Assembly: GCF_905171775.1 (NCBI RefSeq)
Contig: NC_053491.1
Span: forward strand, 333,572,952 to 333,636,951
Source: Rana temporaria
Lineage: Eukaryota; Chordata; Amphibia; Anura; Ranidae
Direction of reading: 5' to 3'
Length of the DNA stretch: 64,000 nt
Shown: positions 22,267-33,784 of the stretch, one piece after another
How positions within the stretch are numbered: the stretch's first letter is position 1
How the letters are laid out: every line of letters begins with the position of its first letter
The notes under the pieces: model-generated
The model's database searches: none
Seen by the model: the letters and a program-made list of their open reading frames with translations, nothing else
Told to the model about the DNA's origin: nothing
Made by a program: the position numbers and the translations under genes

Positions 22267-23860
22267 AATTACTGCTCCTTTAGCTTGCCACATGGACAGA
22301 TCACACAATCCAACTTCAGAACAATAATTTCTTCCGAAAGACCTTTCTAAAACATGTCTTATTACTCTCTGAACATTTATACTTTATGGGGGTTATTTAA
22401 CAGGAAAAAACAATGGATATGCCCTTGCATTGGGTCAAAGGGGGGATTAGCTGAAAAGTCTAACCGTTCACTCTACAGTTAGTAACATAAAAAATATGCC
22501 ACATCCACTGGCTTTGAAATCATCACGTTACATACATGTATGTCGCCTTTTGTACAAAATAAAATTTGTTACATTTTTATATGATATTATCTGGTGTTTC
22601 CTGGCCTACTCTTCTTCCCTGTCCACACTATCCCAAGGGCACTCCCTCCAAATTTCTATATTTTTGGGATGTGACGAGCATTGCCGGGATCCCAACTATC
22701 TCTGGCTAGTTTCTCTCTCCTTTCTTTCTATTGAAATCATCACGTGACCTATGCTGAACAGTAACCCATTGACATAGCATTTGTATGTTGTATTGTAAGC
22801 TCTTTAAAGAAAATGCTCTTAATTCTCATCCATTGAGGAACACAAGTCTTTTTTTACTTTTAGGTAATACTGCTTCCTACAGGAGGATTGGACATTGTCA
22901 AAAAAAAGTAATTTGTAGGTTATCCTATTAGGACGCCTTCTCCATGCTGCATGCCATATCAAGTACCTAAACAGACCGTGCCCATCAAAGGGCTCCTAAT
23001 GTAAAGGATTTTTAAATGAGTACAAAAATATTTTCTCTGTAGACCAGCCCAGGATATAACCCCTCCTTTTTACTAGCATTAGGCCTTCCTTCCTTCCTCT
23101 TCTGATATTGCTGCTGGAGCTACCTGGCATAGCCATCCTCAGTCTGGCTTTTGGAGTGCCACATCCAGATTCTACTGGACGTTTCAGGAAGACCTTCGGC
23201 ACTTGATTCTTAAAGTTGTTGTAAACCTCAGACATGAAATATGAACAAAGCCTATCCCTCTGTACTTCTGCTGATGCTTCGTTCCTCTATCAGCATGAAT
23301 CTCTTCTGGCAAGATTTCCTGACAACCAAGAGAAAACTGGTGACGGAACTCTTCTCACCGAGCTCTGCAGAGTGTAACTTCAGCTCTTCATCTCCATCCA
23401 CTTTTCTGGTAGCTCAGGCAAGCTTTATTCGTTGGACATTGAAAAGATGTAGAGAAGACAACAGATAAACGGGTACAACATTTGTAGGAGGATTTGTTTC
23501 CTATCTGTATCACCCAAGGCCAGTCAGTTCACTGGGTATTTGCAAGGTTTACAACTACTTTAAGGGGGTTCTAAAGGCCGAAAGTTTTATTTTAATTTAT
23601 TAAGATAAAAACCTTCTGTATTCAGCAACACCCCCCCCCCCCCCCCCCCCCCCCCCCCCAGGGGACTATCCAGGTCCAGAGACACTGGTATTGTCTCAGC
23701 CAGCATTTACGCTGTCTCTAAAGAATCCCTCTGTGACTAGGACAGTCAGGTCAAGCATTGGATTCTACCTCATTTACATTGATCGCTCAACACCCTAAAA
23801 TTCCCTGCTGCTTTCCAGCATTGAAAGGTGTTAACACTGGGACTGAGCGCTGACAACATT

Positions 23861-24154
23861 CAGCCCAGGTTCACACTGGTGCATTTTTTGGCATGCGATT
23901 TGACATGTCAAATTGGCATTTGCCGGAAATGGCATTGTCCTAATCTGTGCGACGTTGCACCGATTTTCAAAAAGTAGTTTCTGTACTACTTTTTGCCATT
24001 TCGGTAGGCGATTTACATTGACATCTGTGTAGACACCTGCACAGATGTCTCTGAAATCACGGCTGAAATCAGGACTGACAAGTGGGAATGAAATCATGCA
24101 AGTTCAGCTGAACTCGTACGCCTTCATTCCCGCAGCCCAGTGTGAACCTGGGCT
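23861..24154 (+). mobile_element. MITE with 'aggttcacactgg' inverted ends
   Basis: Left 'cagcccaggttcacactggt' and right 'cagtgtgaacctgggct' are inverse copies bounding about 294 bp. No ORF. The ends resemble those at 50132-51302. A poly-C run of about 30 bp lies upstream at about 23630-23659. Confidence 0.65.
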
Positions 24155-24589
24155 CGCTGTGTCGAGTGTCGCACATGGACTATGCACTTCCCCACCATGC
24201 GTCTACCCACTGCTGCTGCTTACAAATAGCCACAAGGAACTCTGTTTTTTCTGCCCACCGGCAGTGCTATGGGTCACTTTCATCCATTCACCAATTATCT
24301 CTTACCAGCTGTTTGGTTTTGTGATTACCCTGAGACCTTGTCTCGCACCTTAAGGTGCCATTGCACTAAGCCTTTGCAACATGCCTGATTAGAGACAAAG
24401 GGCAGTCCTGCTGCAACAGGTGCTCACATGCTCCTACTGAAGCCATAGAGACCGCTGATTCTGGGTTGCTTCAATCTTTGCCAGGCAGGCTTATCTTGGA
24501 GTCGGTCTTCTGCAATTGCTCCTAAATTAAAGGACAATTTCTGAAAGGAAAGTATCATCTAGTGCCATTTCAAGTCTTAGGTCTTTTAG

Positions 24590-24870
24590 CGCCCCTAAGG
24601 CTGCAAAGATTGCTGTTGCACCCGCTGTTCAAGCTCCTCTACAGAGATTTGGAACACCCTGACAAGCTGCTTATTAGCTTTTGTATCGGTTTGAAGTGAG
24701 CTATCCCCACTGTGGACCCAACAGCATCCTGCCTTTAACAACAAAGCAGCTACCTTTCCAGTAGAGCATGCACCTGTCTTTAAGTACTCTAATAAGTGGT
24801 TTAACGCCGTTTCTAGAGCACTGTTCTCTGTGCTGGGTCCTACTTTGCCCCATTTTAGCTGTGACTTGAC
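24590..24870 (+). pseudogene. DIRS gag-like relic
   Basis: Across frames the + strand reads, in order, IHPLLEG-like (about 24617), EHPDKLL-like (about 24650), a PTVDPTAS piece (about 24708-24730), then EHAPVFKYSNK-like text (about 24763-24800). This matches the order IHPLLEG / NKPDKVF / PAVDAAIS / ENVQVFKDPVDK in the intact gag-like ORF of copy B2. Stops in every frame. Confidence 0.6.
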
Positions 24871-25059
24871 TTTACCACACCATGGCTGACTGATCAAAAC
24901 CCCTTAAAGCAGAAGAAAAACTGCAACAACTGGAGTGGTTTGCCATAATGTGCTAGTATGCAAATGCATCATAACAATGGTGCTTCTGTCTTCTCCCAGC
25001 CTTCCATGTTTTGTAGTCTTCTACCTCATGAAGCCAGGTTGAAATGATGTAATGCTTAA

Positions 25060-25564
25060 AGCGGTGGTTCACCCTCCTTCACATCATTAGACCATTACAT
25101 TCGGCATCGTAGCGCGAGCTACGGTATGCCGGTCTTAAATTTTTAATCCCCGTACTCACTGTGCTATCGATGATTGAAGAATCCGACTCCCGCGGGGAAT
25201 GGGCGTGCCTATGGAGAGGGAGGATGATTGGCGGCCGGCTCTGGCACGTCACGCTCCCCGAAGACAGCCGGAGTAGGTCTCGGCTATTCACGGCGCCTGC
25301 GCACAGGCTATGCGCAGGCGCCGTGAATAGCCAAGCCTATTTCGGCTATTTCCGGAGAAGCGTGACGTGCCAGGGCCGGCCGTCAATCACCTTCTCTCAC
25401 CATAGGAACGCCCATTCCCCGGATTCTTCAATCATCGATAGCACAGTGAGTACGGGGATAAAAAATGTAAGACCGGCATACCGTAGCTCGCGCTACGATG
25501 CCGAATGTAATGGTCTAATAAAAAAAAAACATTTTTTTTTTTTTTAACAGGGTGAACCCCCGCT
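25060..25564 (+). mobile_element. Palindromic TTAA MITE, AGCGG family, 505 bp
   Basis: TTAA at 25056-25059 and 25565-25568. The ends AGCGGTGGTTCACCCT and AGGGTGAACCCCCGCT are inverse. The inverted arms continue for over 200 bp ('gctcgcgctacgatgccgaa' and its complement) and meet at 'ggcgcctgcgcacaggctatgcgcaggcgcc'-type dyads near 25300. Could fold as one long hairpin. No ORF. Confidence 0.85.
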
Positions 25565-26089
25565 TTAAGTATGCATATGGGAGTTACTTCGTCTCGGGCA
25601 CACCACCGTGTCAAAATGGTGTATTGTGCTGCACGTGCATGGTTCAGTGTACACAAACGCTGATGGGCAGTAAGAAGCAATTATGACAGGTGAGACTCTG
25701 CAACCATAAAAAACCCTGTCAGCGGTTTACAGCTGCTGCTGTTGATCCCTTGCTTTAGAATGCGCGCAGCAAGACTATAGATTTTAATCTCGGTGGTGAC
25801 AGCTTGCCGGAGACTTTTGCCATATCCCCTGCATGGATCTCATGTCGGTACATACACAGAACGCTTTGGCTAAATTGTGGGACGACAGAATCTGTGTCTG
25901 ATTCACCTCACCCTGCCCCCCTCCTCCTTTCTAAGTGAAGGACTATGCCTCCTGGGATATGTGACATGCATATCCTAGTAGTTGCAGCGGGCCTAATACA
26001 CGTGAGGTGAGTGATGTGCGTTGGGCGTGGGCTTGGAGTTTTTACCCAAAAAAGTTTCCTATGTTTAATCCCCTATGACTCCATTAGAT

Positions 26090-26720
26090 CTGAATGTGGT
26101 TCTCTCTGCACAACAGAAACCACCCCTTGAACCCATTGGAAACGTTTTGTATTCTTTGTAATCATCATTTCTGAAAGGTGACTGTCTGCCTGAAATGGTG
26201 GCCTTAGCTTGCAAGAAAATTTTTGGGTTTGTAGAGGGACACTGTGGTGGCCCAGAACTTTCATCTTGCCTAAGGTAGTTTCTGCCCTTAACCAGAACAG
26301 CATTCTTCCCTCCCTCTGCAGTGTACCAACAGAATTTTCCTCCGTTGTCTAAATGTAGCTTGGCCACTGCTTTTTTTCAGAAAGACCCATTCTCTATTTG
26401 TAATCCTAGTTGGTGCCTGTATCTGTGCACTGGCTTTCTTGTTCTACCATCTCTAGATGGCCCAGACAGACCATCATTTAAGCTTTTGGTCTCGAGGACC
26501 AGGTTCCACTGTAACCTGGCAGCGTGCACTGTACTAGAACTGTGAGTGCTTCTTGGGCTTTTCAGCATCAAGCAACTGTTTTTAAGAGTTGCTGTAATGC
26601 CATCTGCTTTTCTGTTCACACATTGTCTAAATTCGCCGAATGTCAGCTTCTAGCATCTTTTGAGCTGCAGGTTGTCACCAGTTCTCTGTTTTCTTGGACC
26701 TGTTAGTATTTGTTGTGTTG
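26090..26720 (+). pseudogene. DIRS tyrosine recombinase relic
   Basis: Pieces in register with copy B2: LEPIGNV-like and EMVALACKKIF (the SELAALSCKEPY box) near 26170-26225, PELSSCLR-like, then SASWAFQHQATVFKSCCNA (the GASWAAHH..MAQVCKAA box) near 26535-26600, then FSVHTLSKFAECQ (the SSVHTFTKFYQL box, catalytic Tyr lost) near 26610-26650. Frame mostly kept but with stops. Confidence 0.65.
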
Positions 26721-27178
26721 CCCACCCATCAGTTGGACTGATTTTGTACATCCCAAATGTAAAGGGCTTCATCTGTCTCTCAATGGATGAGAGAGACTAT
26801 TAGAATTTTTGTACTTATTGTAAAATGCTTTTTGTGAAGAAAAATAAATGGGTCCCACCCCTGTGTTTATGATTTGCTTCAAAACTGAGGCATGCTGGTG
26901 GGCAGGAGGTTTTTGCCTGGGCTGGCCTATAGTTTTGTTTGCTAGTGTCCAATCTTCCTGTAGACATCAGGATAGCCTCAAGGTAAAACTATTCATGTGT
27001 CCCTTTTAATGAACTCAGAGTTTTTATTGGGCGAGCAGAAAACTCCATACTTCTATATTTGGTGAATTGTGCACTAAAGCTTTAGTATTTTATATTGCAA
27101 ATTATGATATTGCTTTTCTTTACTTACACTAGTATTTAATTTCTTTAAATGACAATATTCTGTTTTGCACTTGATCAG

Positions 27179-27337
27179 AAACCAACCACAGCTGTTCAGT
27201 CATCTCAGCTAAAAACGCCCTCAGGGGGAGCCAAACAGACCACTTTAAAGGCTACACTGAAGACTCCATTAAAAACTGCACAACAGGACAGTGAGAGCTC
27301 AGAGGAGTCTGACACAGATGAGGAGACCGTTGCTAAG
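27179..27337 (+). CDS. TCOF1: Treacle-like gene, local exon 6
   Basis: A 53-codon phase 0-0 exon, acceptor 'cttgatcag', donor gt at 27338. Begins KPTTAVQSSQLKTPSGGAKQ, close to exons 4/5, and ends SESSEESDTDEETVAK. Clearly the same repeat subfamily as exons 4, 5 and 7. Confidence 0.85.
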
Positions 27338-27628
27338 GTATGTTAAAGGAATTTTCATTCACCATTTCTGAGCATGACTAATGCTGGAGGATGTTAACTC
27401 TGGCTGGACCTGGGCAGACTGAGGTAGAGGGAACTTTTAGGTGTTTTCATCTGGGGACTTTAATTCTGTTTTGATGGGGCATGCATTTGATCTATAAAGT
27501 AAAGAAAAAGGCAATCCCAACAAAACTGTTTTAGAAAAAAGTCTTAAACAAGCTTGCAATGCGATAGTCTTTCACAAAACTTCTGTAGTAATCGTGTATG
27601 TGATATATTTTTTTTTTTTTTTTAATAA

Positions 27629-28840
27629 CCACTTCAGCCTCAGCGACATACCCGTACGTCATCAGGTTGAAGGTTATAAGGGGATTATGCCTTATAATTT
27701 TACAGCCGGTCAACGAATGTAAACCACGGTAACTAGCTGTTACCGGGTTCTCCGCCTCGCACACCGATCGTGTGAGGAGATTGCAGTAACTGCTAGTTAC
27801 CACCCACAGTGTACACTGTGCCGATGTCTTTGGCGCATACGCCGTGAAGAAGCAGCCACTTGTGGTGTTTTTTCAATAAAAAGTGCCTTGACCAGAGGCT
27901 CCCACGTGCATGCGACTCCAGCCAGTCAGAGCCGGAGTCCGCGGCCCCAGAAGGAAGAGGGACGAACATGGATGCAGCCTGCAGCGGGGACAACGCGGGA
28001 TTCGTTTGCAGGCAAGTGTCACATAATATGCTAGTATGCGATGCATACTGGGATATTATGCTTTTACTTTGCGAGGGGCGGCGAACACACCTTCCCCGTT
28101 ATTCTCTATGGCAGTGTCACTGATCGTCTGTTCCCTGTCACAGTCGCGCCCCCCTACAGTAAGAATCACTCCCTTAGGGCACACTTAACCCCTTAGTGCC
28201 CCCTAGTGGTTAACCCCTTCACTGCCATTGTCACAGTAATCGGTGCATTTTTATAGCACTTTTTGCTGTGAAAATGATAATGGTCCCAAAAATGTGTCAA
28301 GTGTCCGATGTGTCTGCCATAATGTCGCAGTCATGAAAAAAATCGCTGATCGCCGCCATTACTAGTAAAAAAAACTTTTTTTTTTTTATATAAAAATGCC
28401 ATAAAACTATCCCTATTTTGTAAACGCTATAACTTTTGCGCAAACCAATCAAACGTTTATTGCGATTTATTTATTTTTTTTTGTTACCAAAAATAAGTAG
28501 AATAATAGGTATCGGCCTAAACTGAGGGGAAAAAAATGTTTTTTGTTTTTTTATATATATTTTTGGGGGATATTTATTATAGTAAAAAGTAAAAAATATT
28601 GTGTTTTGGGGGGGAAAAAAAATTGTCACTCTATTTTTGTTTATAGTGCAACAATTAAAAACCGCAGAGGTGATCAAATGCCACCAAAAGAAAGCTCTAT
28701 TTGTGGCAAAAAAAACAGACGCCAATTTTGTTTGGGAGCCACGTCGCACGACCGCGCAATTGTCGGTTAAAGCGACGCAGTGCCGAATCGCAAAAAGGGG
28801 CCAGGTCCTTTACCTGCATCATGGTCCGGGTCTTAAGTGG
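27629..28840 (+). mobile_element. CCACTT-family TTAA MITE, 1212 bp
   Basis: Begins CCACTTCAGCC after an altered TTAA (ATAA at 27625-27628) and ends ...AAGTGG before TTAA (28841-28844). Shares interior modules with 4981-5980 ('gatcgccgccattactagta', 'gcgacgcagtgccgaatcgc'). No transposase. Confidence 0.75.
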
Positions 28841-28844
28841 TTAA

Positions 28845-29318
28845 AGAACCTCGACAGAACAGAAACGCTTAAAAAAATATTTGGGGGTAAAAGACTATGT
28901 GAAGTAGCCAGTCCCTTTGGGTTAGCGTAAAGGTGACACAGAGAGGTGCTCTGTGTAGGCTACTACTATATTTTACTAAAAAATTGGGCATTATATTTGT
29001 GCGCACTAAATCTCATAAAAGTGTATTTAAAAAAAAAAAATATATATATATATATATATTCATTTGAAAAACTGCTGTGCAAATACCATGCAACACCAAA
29101 AAATTGCAAAAACCAACATTTTATTCTCTAGGGCATCTGCTTAAAAAAATGTAGGTTTGGAGTTCCAAGTACACTTTTTGTTAAAAAAATAAATACAAAT
29201 TTTGATTTTTCACATACATGTGAAAAGTGTACAAAATTGTCTGGACACTGAAATAGTATTTTACATGCCTTAATTAGAATTTATGTCTTGAATATGCTGC
29301 TGCTTCTCACTCAACCAG
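28845..29318 (+). other. Intron sequence, AT-rich, nothing recognised
   Basis: AT-rich text with a short (TA)n run at about 29041-29060. It resembles the edge of a long-decayed repeat, but no ends or coding segments could be placed. Confidence 0.4.
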
Positions 29319-29465
29319 AAACCTGCTACAGCTCTTCAATCAACACAGCCAAAATCTCCCAGTGGGGACCCTAAACAGACAGCTATGATGGCCAAGTCAA
29401 AGACCGCAGAGCCAAACAGTGAAAGCTCGGACGAGTCGGACAGTGATGAGGAAGCCGCTGCTAAG
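29319..29465 (+). CDS. TCOF1: Treacle-like gene, local exon 7
   Basis: A 49-codon phase 0-0 exon, acceptor 'tcaaccag', donor gt at 29466. Begins KPATALQSTQPKSPSGDPKQ and ends SESSDESDSDEEAAAK. DIRS copy B1 begins only about 60 bp downstream of its donor. Confidence 0.85.
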
Positions 29466-30246
29466 GTACTGAAGGGCATTTTTGTTTGTGTGTTTTTTTT
29501 TTTACAATGATTTGCTTAAATATTACTTTATCGTACATCACCGGACACAGAGAAGCATAGTAATTACTATGTGGGTTATAGAGTCTACCTTCAGGTGATG
29601 GACACTGGCACGCCTCTAAGGCAGGAAGTTCCCTCTCCTATATAACCCCTCCCATCCTGGGAGTACCTCTAGTGTCTAAGGTGTTGGTCACGAGTGAACA
29701 TGGCGTCCTTTCTCTCAAGAGAAACACGCACAAGGCCCCCCTCTCCCTCTGCAGAGTTCTTCATGGCGGAACAACAATCCTCAGAGGTTGATTTACCCTC
29801 AGGGGATCAGGCAGAGGGTCGGTCAGAGGTCTCGGACTCTAAGGATTCTACCTTGGGGGAACCATTTTTTGGCGTCTCAGTCCGAAAGACTATTGGTGCA
29901 GTCCCTCACTGAGATGGTCCGTTCGGCCTTCAAGTTGCCTCTTTTAGTGCCAGCATCGAGTTCAGTCTGTTCTTGGGCTCTTTAAAAGCTCCTCAAGCTA
30001 ACTATTCCTTCCCAGTTCATCCTCTACTGGAAGGTCTTATCTATAAGGATTGGGAACATCCGGATACATTTTTTTTTTCTTCCTCCTAAAAAAAAAATCG
30101 GTTTTATACCCCATGGAGAAGTTCACTAAGAAGTGGGGTGTCCCCACGGTGGACGCAGCTATATCCTGCGTAAACAAGATTTGACCTGTCCGGTGGACAA
30201 CGCTCAAATGTTCAAAGACCCGACAGACAAGAGATTAGAGACGCTG

Positions 30247-31274
30247 AGAGAGTGGGTAACCGCTCAAAGAGAACCAGGTAATCTGATTCCTGTGGTCCGA
30301 GCCAAGGGTGCAGGCAGTGCAATCAAAATGCAGGTTAGGATGAAGGAAAAAAGCTGGGACAGCCGCACTCCAAATAAAAACTCCTCCTTTAATTAAAAAT
30401 CACAAAATACATGCCACAGCAAAAAACGGCACAACAAAAGAAAAGCTGACGTTTCGCACTATGCCTTCGTGCTTCTTCATAGCTAGTGTGTAAGCAGTAA
30501 AATGAGTGAATATATACCTTACAACCCAATGAGTGGGAGGGGGCTCTGGAAACAATTAAGTTAAACAGGGTCCCCTGTGAAGTTTGGGTGTGTCTCGACA
30601 GACAATCAGAGAGTGTCTCATGTGGACTATGTCTCATACAAATTCATAGTGAATAGTGAACATTTCACTTTTCATTTGTTTTTCTTTCTTCTTCTTCTTT
30701 TTTAATTCATTTCACTTTACTTTATTGCACTTTAATTCATATCGTATTTTTTGTTTTCTTCATTTCATTTTATTTGTTACTTATACATGTTATACATGTT
30801 TTACACATATCATTCCATTTCCTGTCCTCTTTAATTCACTTCTCTTACACTCAAATATATTTCTTCACACTTACACATACTCCTACACTCTCTTTCACAT
30901 TTTTCTGCACCCCACTTCTCTATTGGGTCAACACATCATTGTATCCAATGTTCACTATTCACTATGAATTTGTATGAGACATAGTCCACATGAGACACTC
31001 TCTGATTGTCTGTCGAGACACACCCAAACTTCACAGGGGACCCTGTTTAACTTAATTGTTTCCAGAGCCCCCTCCCACTCATTGGGTTGTAAGGTATATA
31101 TTCACTCATTTTACTGCTTACACACTAGCTATGAAGAAGCACGAAGGCATAGTGCGAAACGTCAGCTTTTCTTTTGTTGTGCTGTTTTTTGGCATGTATT
31201 TTGTGATTTTTAATTAAAGGAGGAGTTTTTTTGGAGTGCGGCTGTCCCAGCTTTTTTCCTTCATCCTAACCTGC
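30247..31274. mobile_element. Palindromic Penelope-like insertion (inverted dimer), 15-bp target duplication
   Basis: Flanked by AGATTAGAGACGCTG at 30232-30246 and 31275-31289. It has two arms of about 330 bp, 30330-30662 and 30948-31274, which are near-perfect inverse copies around a T/C-rich spacer of about 285 bp. The left arm is preceded by about 83 bp of unpaired sequence. Each arm carries a hammerhead-like phrase ('atgaagaagcac...gtgcgaaac'). Inverted partial copies are known for Penelope-like elements; the family call is inference. It landed inside the DIRS gag region. Confidence 0.7.
31127..31166 (+). ncRNA. Degenerate hammerhead-like motif (right arm; inverse copy at about 30444-30485)
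   Basis: AGCT (helix I), ATGAAGA (CUGANGA with the catalytic C3 changed to A), helix II AGCAC/GTGC, GAAA, CGTC, AGCT (helix I partner). The geometry fits a type I hammerhead, but the C3 change should abolish cleavage. Recognised by eye. Confidence 0.35.
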
Positions 31275-31889
31275 AGATTAGAGACGCTGTTGAAATCCTT
31301 GTTTGCTACAGCTAGAGGGGTAGCCCAACCTGCAGTAGCAGCTATTGGTATTTGCCAAGCCTTAAAAGACCAGTTAAAGGTGGTATTGGAGGATATCCCG
31401 GCTCAACAGGCTCGGGAATTGGCTGACTTTCCCAAGGCATTATGCTTTGAGATAGATGCTATCAAGGACTCCATACAACAGTCCTCCCGTCTCACACTCT
31501 GTTTAGTTCTTATGCGCAGATTACTCTGGTTGAAGAACTGGTCAGCTGAAACCCCTTGTAAGAAGCTACTGGCAGGGTTTCCTTTCCACGGGGAGTGTTT
31601 ATTTCGGGAATATCTGGATAGATATATTTAGAAAATTTCCAGTGGCAAAAGCACACCGTTACCAGTGAAGAAAAGGTTTAGGGGTACCCCCTCCTTTAAA
31701 AAGTCTTCCTCTCTTATTCCTAGCACTTCCACTGCCAGGCAGTTCCGACGGCCTCCCGGACGGTTTAATACGGGTGGAAAACCGCAAGGCCAGCCTCAGG
31801 CCTTCAAAAAACCTTGGAACTGTAAGCCGGCATCTAAGTCAGCAATATGAAGGTTCACCCCCCACTCAGTCGGATGGGAGTTCTTGTTT

Positions 31890-32690
31890 CCAATAGTTCT
31901 TGGTTCCAATATCTTGGCGGGTTGTGACTACAGATGCCAGTCTGCTAGGCTGGAGTGCAGTCCTGGAGGAGCTATCTCTCCAGGGAGAGTGGTCGGTCTC
32001 CGAGAAATCTCTACCCGTCAACCTGTTGGATTCGGGCAGCTCGTCTAGTCCTATCAGCACGGACAGACAGATTACGGGGGTTCCCAATCAGGATTCAATC
32101 CGACAATGCCACAGCTGTCGCATATATAAATCAGCAGGGTGGCACGAGGAGTCGTGCAGCCCAAAAAGAGGTGGATCAGATCCTGATTTGGGCAGAAAAG
32201 CATGTCCCGAGCATATCATCGATTTCCATTTCGGGAATAGACAATTGGCAGGCGGGCTTCTTAAGTCGCCAGCAGCTGCTCCCAGGGGAGTGGGCTCTTC
32301 ACCCAGACATCTTCTGGGGCATTTGTCAGAGGTGGGGGAACACCAGATGTGGATCTCTTTGCATCGAGGTTCAATGCGAAGGACAATTTTTCTGTCCCGA
32401 ACAAGAGATCCGCTCGCTTACGGAACGGATGCGCTGGTGATTCCGTGGGATCGGTTCTCCCTAATTTATGCGTTTTCCTCCACTGCAAATGTTACCCCGC
32501 CTCCTTTTGCAGGATAAAGTCGGAAGGAAAAACAGTGATTCTGGTCGCTTCAGCTTGGCCCAGAAGGGCTTGGTACGCAGAGATTGTAAGGCTGTCAATT
32601 GAACATCCATGGATCCTTCCACTCCGTCCAGTCCTGCGCTCGCAGGGGCCAATATTCCACCCTTCCCTTCGGTCTCTAACTTTAACGGTC
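31890..32690 (+). pseudogene. DIRS RNase H region, frameshifted (copy B1)
   Basis: Starts abruptly with TTDASLLGWSAVLEE (first RNase H Asp), continues in another frame with IQSDNATAVAYINQQGGTRSRAAQKEV, and later DLFASRFNAKDNF and ILVASAWPRRAWYAEIVRL. At least two frame changes. No reverse transcriptase precedes it, unlike a complete DIRS polyprotein. Confidence 0.8.
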
Positions 32691-33722
32691 TGGCTATTGA
32701 AACTCATATCCTAAAGAGGAGGGGTCTCTCTAATTCTGTAGTGTCTACACTAATGCCAGAAAGCCAGCTTCTAGGCTTAGTTATTACAGAATTTGGAAGG
32801 CATATGTGGCCTGGTGCGAAGCCAAAAAGTGGCATCTTCGCAGGTACCTCATTGGCAGAATACTGGAGTTTCTGCAGTTGGGGGCAGATATGAGATTAGC
32901 CTTGAGCACCATCAAGGGCCAGGTCTCGGCCTTATCAATATTTTTTCAAAGGCCACTGGCTACACATTCTCTGGTTAAAACCTTCTTACAGGGGGTGATT
33001 CGTGTTATCCTCCAATTAAAACACCCCTGTGCCCGTGGGACCTGAATCTGGTTCTCTCTGCCCTACAGAAGCAACCTTTTGAGCCTCTGGCTCACGTTCC
33101 CTTGGTCCTCTTGACCAGGAAGATGGTGTTCTTGGTAGCCATAGCCTATGCTAGGAGGATATCGGAGTTGGCAGCCCTTTTTCATGTAAAGAGCCATACC
33201 TAATTCTTCACAAGGACAGGGTGGTCCTACGGCCTCATCCGGCCTTCCTCCCTAAGGTAGTTTCAAACTTCCCTCTGAACCAAGATCTGGTTCTTCCTTC
33301 CTTCTTTTTTTCCCCAGAACCTAGTACTGCAACAGATAGATCGTTGCATACTCTGGATGTACTGAGAGCAGTAAAAATCCATCCTAAAGCTACTGCTAAG
33401 ATTCGGAAATCGGACATCTTATTTGTTCTGCCAGATGGTCCTAGAAGCGGACAGGCAGCGTCTAAATCCACTATATCTAAATGGATTCGACAGGTCATTA
33501 AGCCTATGGCTTAAAAAGGAAAGATTCCTCCGCTTAAGATTAAAGAGCACTCCGCTAGAGCGGTTGGCACTTTCTGGGCAGTGCGTCATCATGCCTCCAT
33601 GACTCGGGTCTGCAAGGCCGCGACCTGGTCGTCAGTCCACACTTTCACCACATTTTAGCAATTGGATATACGAAAGCGTGAGGAAGGCGCCTTTAAGCGC
33701 AGTGTGCTGCAGGCTGCAATTT
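32680..33722 (+). pseudogene. DIRS tyrosine recombinase, frameshifted (copy B1)
   Basis: Carries FNGLAIETHILKRRGLSNSVVSTL, IKGQVSALSIFFQRPLATHSLVKTFLQG, KMVFLVAIAYARRISELAAL (first Arg), then HSARAVGTFWAVRHHASMTRVCKAATWSSVHTF (HxxR box) and a TAG where the Tyr-containing segment should continue. Frameshifts near 32760, 33000-33050 and 33185. Confidence 0.8.
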
Positions 33723-33784
33723 GATTCCTCACGTCTGATGGCGCCCGGTGGGCTTTGGTGTCTCCCCCTCATTGGCATTGTTTG

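Larger units (their letters stand above)
22805..26900 (+). mobile_element. Strongly decayed DIRS element filling intron 5, with nested MITEs
   Basis: A possible left terminal repeat relic at about 22820-22870 ('tccattgaggaacacaagtc') and a 3' non-coding/complementary-region relic at about 26710-26850 bracket a gag relic (24590-24870) and a recombinase relic (26090-26720) in the same orientation. The RT/RNase H part is not recognisable. The MITEs at 23861-24154 and 25060-25564 lie within. Whether this is one element or two is not settled. Confidence 0.5.
29694..31850 (+). pseudogene. DIRS gag-like region, split by an insertion (copy B1)
   Basis: Before the insert, frames carry short matches to the B2 gag-like ORF (EVSDS, KKIGFIPHGEVH-like, AAISCVNK, NAQMFKDPTDKRLETL). 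After the insert the frame resumes from the repeated TSD with LETLLKSLFATARGVAQPAVAAIG, then KALCFEIDAIKDSIQQSSRL and LAGFPFHGECLFREYLDRY. A stop follows at 31629 (TAG). Not translatable as a unit. Confidence 0.75.

Noticed and set aside
23630..23659. Poly-C tract as a functional signal
   Set aside because: Many C or G homopolymers of 10-30 bp occur throughout the introns of this window, so it is a background feature of this genome.
24595..24897. Minus-strand 100-codon open frame
   Set aside because: Antisense to a collinear + strand DIRS gag relic, which explains the sequence better.
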